A stretch of 5,663 nt of DNA, taken from positions 1 through 5,663 of the forward strand of contig WQXE01000123.1 in assembly GCA_009784995.1 (NCBI GenBank). The letters are read 5' to 3'. Within the stretch, counting starts at the first letter, position 1. Every line of letters starts with the position of its first letter. The DNA is from Treponema sp. GTDB lineage: Bacteria; Spirochaetota; Spirochaetia; Treponematales; Breznakiellaceae. Under the pieces are notes generated by a model. It was not told the DNA's origin and made no database searches. It saw only the letters and a list, made by a program, of their open reading frames with translations. Below, piece after piece: positions 5,415-5,663 of the stretch. The position numbers and the translations under genes are program-made.

Positions 5415-5498
5415 GCCCGGATGGTGGAATTGGTAGACACGCTAGTTTCAGGTACTAGTGTTTTTAATAACACGGAAGTTTAAGACTTCCTCTGAATA
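5415..5498 (+). tRNA. tRNA-Leu (anticodon CAG) with a broken 3' end, possible pseudogene
   Basis: The 5' three quarters form a normal class II tRNA-Leu: acceptor strand GCCCGGA (5415-5421), a 3-bp D-stem GTG/CAC, D-loop with GG, anticodon stem CTAGT/ACTAG with loop TTCAGGT (anticodon CAG at 5449-5451, reading CTG), a variable arm TGTT/AACA and a T-stem GGAAG/CTTCC. Two things are wrong at the 3' side. The T-loop reads TTTAAGA instead of TTCRANY, losing the near-invariant C56. The 3' acceptor strand reads TCTGAAT (5491-5497), so only the four inner pairs form (A-U, G-C, G-U, C-G). The two next pairs are C-A mismatches and the end pair is G-U. A working version would end TCTGGGC or TCCGGGC. No CCA is encoded. 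The promoter in front looks intact. It may be a decayed or 3'-replaced tRNA, an integration scar, or a sequencing or assembly fault. Confidence 0.75.
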
Positions 5499-5502
5499 TA
5501 TA

Positions 5503-5565
5503 GCTAAGTCTATATGTTATATAGATTTAGCGGTTCTTAACCTTTCCGAAAGCGGTAGGGAGAAC
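5503..5565 (+). other. Two consecutive hairpins after tRNA-Leu
   Basis: The first is GCTAAGTCTATAT (5503-5515) with ATATAGATTTAGC (5519-5531), 13 bp with one G-U pair and a 3-nt loop. The second begins 2 nt later: GTTCT (5533-5537) with AGAAC (5561-5565), enclosing ACCTTT/AAG-C-GGT with a CCGA loop. Neither is followed by a T-run. They start only a few bases after the point where the tRNA-Leu acceptor strand stops matching. They could be part of a longer structured RNA or a folded recombination site. I do not recognise them as a known riboswitch. Confidence 0.6.
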
Positions 5566-5581
5566 GTCATTTATCTCGCTC

Positions 5582-5603
5582 TGTTTAACACTTGTTTAAC
5601 ACT
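5582..5603 (+). repeat. Tandem repeat of 11 bp, two copies
   Basis: TGTTTAACACT (5582-5592) is repeated exactly and without a gap at 5593-5603. Because the unit is partly self-complementary, TGTTTAAC (5582-5589) can also pair with GTTTAACA (5594-5601), with one T-T mismatch. Confidence 0.85.
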
Positions 5604-5608
5604 TTTTT
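5582..5608 (+). terminator. Weak intrinsic terminator candidate
   Basis: The AU-rich stem formed by the tandem repeat (seven pairs and one T-T mismatch, 4-nt loop) is followed by CTTTTTT (5602-5608). The layout fits a terminator for the tRNA-Leu transcript, but the stem is weak. The T-run can instead pair with TCAAAAAA (5615-5622) around a GAAA loop (5603-5622), which would remove the U-tract. Confidence 0.35.
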
Positions 5609-5659
5609 GAGAAATCAAAAAACTTTATCAAGCGTTACAGAGTTTTTAGGAGATGATGT

Positions 5660-5663
5660 ATGC
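5660..5663 (+). CDS. Start codon of a gene running off the right edge
   Basis: AGGAG (5648-5652) lies 7 nt before ATG 5660-5662, good spacing for a translation start. ATGs at 5653 and 5656 are in another frame and too close to the ribosome binding site. Only one codon and one base are visible, so the product is unknown. The gene would lie directly downstream of the damaged tRNA-Leu. Confidence 0.35.

Noticed and set aside
5531..5566. A known riboswitch or a second tRNA in the hairpins after tRNA-Leu
   Set aside because: No cloverleaf can be drawn and no riboswitch core motif I know fits.
5495..5663. An intron splitting tRNA-Leu, with the missing acceptor strand further downstream
   Set aside because: No GGGC or GGGCA completing the acceptor stem appears before the window ends, and there is no group I or II intron core.
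1..5663. CRISPR array, insertion sequence, toxin-antitoxin pair or phage-defence genes
   Set aside because: There are no regularly spaced repeats, no transposase or recombinase frame, and no small gene pair beyond those listed.

Overview
The window looks like a piece of a low-GC, flagellated bacterial chromosome. It is most likely a spirochaete of the Treponema group. The reasons are a flagellin C-terminus of the FlaB/FliC type, a PgsA and a GNHTDHN-type galactokinase that resemble treponemal/clostridial versions, and a single-domain receiver plus hybrid kinase pair of a kind common in treponemes and clostridia. That lineage call is inference from remembered family resemblance, not from a search.

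Layout, left to right. (1) 2-199, plus strand: the last 65 codons of a flagellin gene, followed by two successive hairpins, the second with a U-tract (256-293). (2) 300-473: two extended -10 promoter-like boxes and a tRNA-Thr (anticodon CGT, 401-473). (3) 474-687: a 214-bp stretch with no credible gene but strong structure. The last 18 bp of tRNA-Thr recur as a perfect direct repeat at 629-646. Between the copies lies a nested set of inverted repeats that folds on paper into a nearly fully paired T-shaped three-way junction (509-587). (4) 688-3389, plus strand: a two-gene signalling operon, a stand-alone receiver protein and a 778-aa hybrid kinase (TM, PAS, HisKA, HATPase, REC, HPt), overlapping by 10 nt. 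Every residue needed for an internal His-Asp-His phosphorelay is present. (5) 3373-5321, minus strand: pgsA (anionic phospholipid synthesis) followed by galK (galactose phosphorylation). They are joined by a 4-nt ATGA overlap and converge on the kinase gene with a 17-bp overlap of coding ends. (6) 5376-5498, plus strand: a good sigma70-type promoter and a tRNA-Leu (anticodon CAG). Its 3' acceptor strand and T-loop do not match a functional tRNA, so it looks truncated or decayed. (7) 5499-5663: about 150 bp of hairpins and an 11-bp tandem repeat, ending in a ribosome binding site and the first codon of a probable next gene.

The protein genes are ordinary housekeeping and signalling types, and I see no complete new enzymatic system. 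The unusual material is in the intergenic DNA around the two tRNA genes: the T-shaped element next to tRNA-Thr with its duplicated tRNA tail, and the 3'-broken tRNA-Leu followed by hairpins. Both patterns are what integration or excision at tRNA genes can leave behind, but no recombinase is visible in this window.
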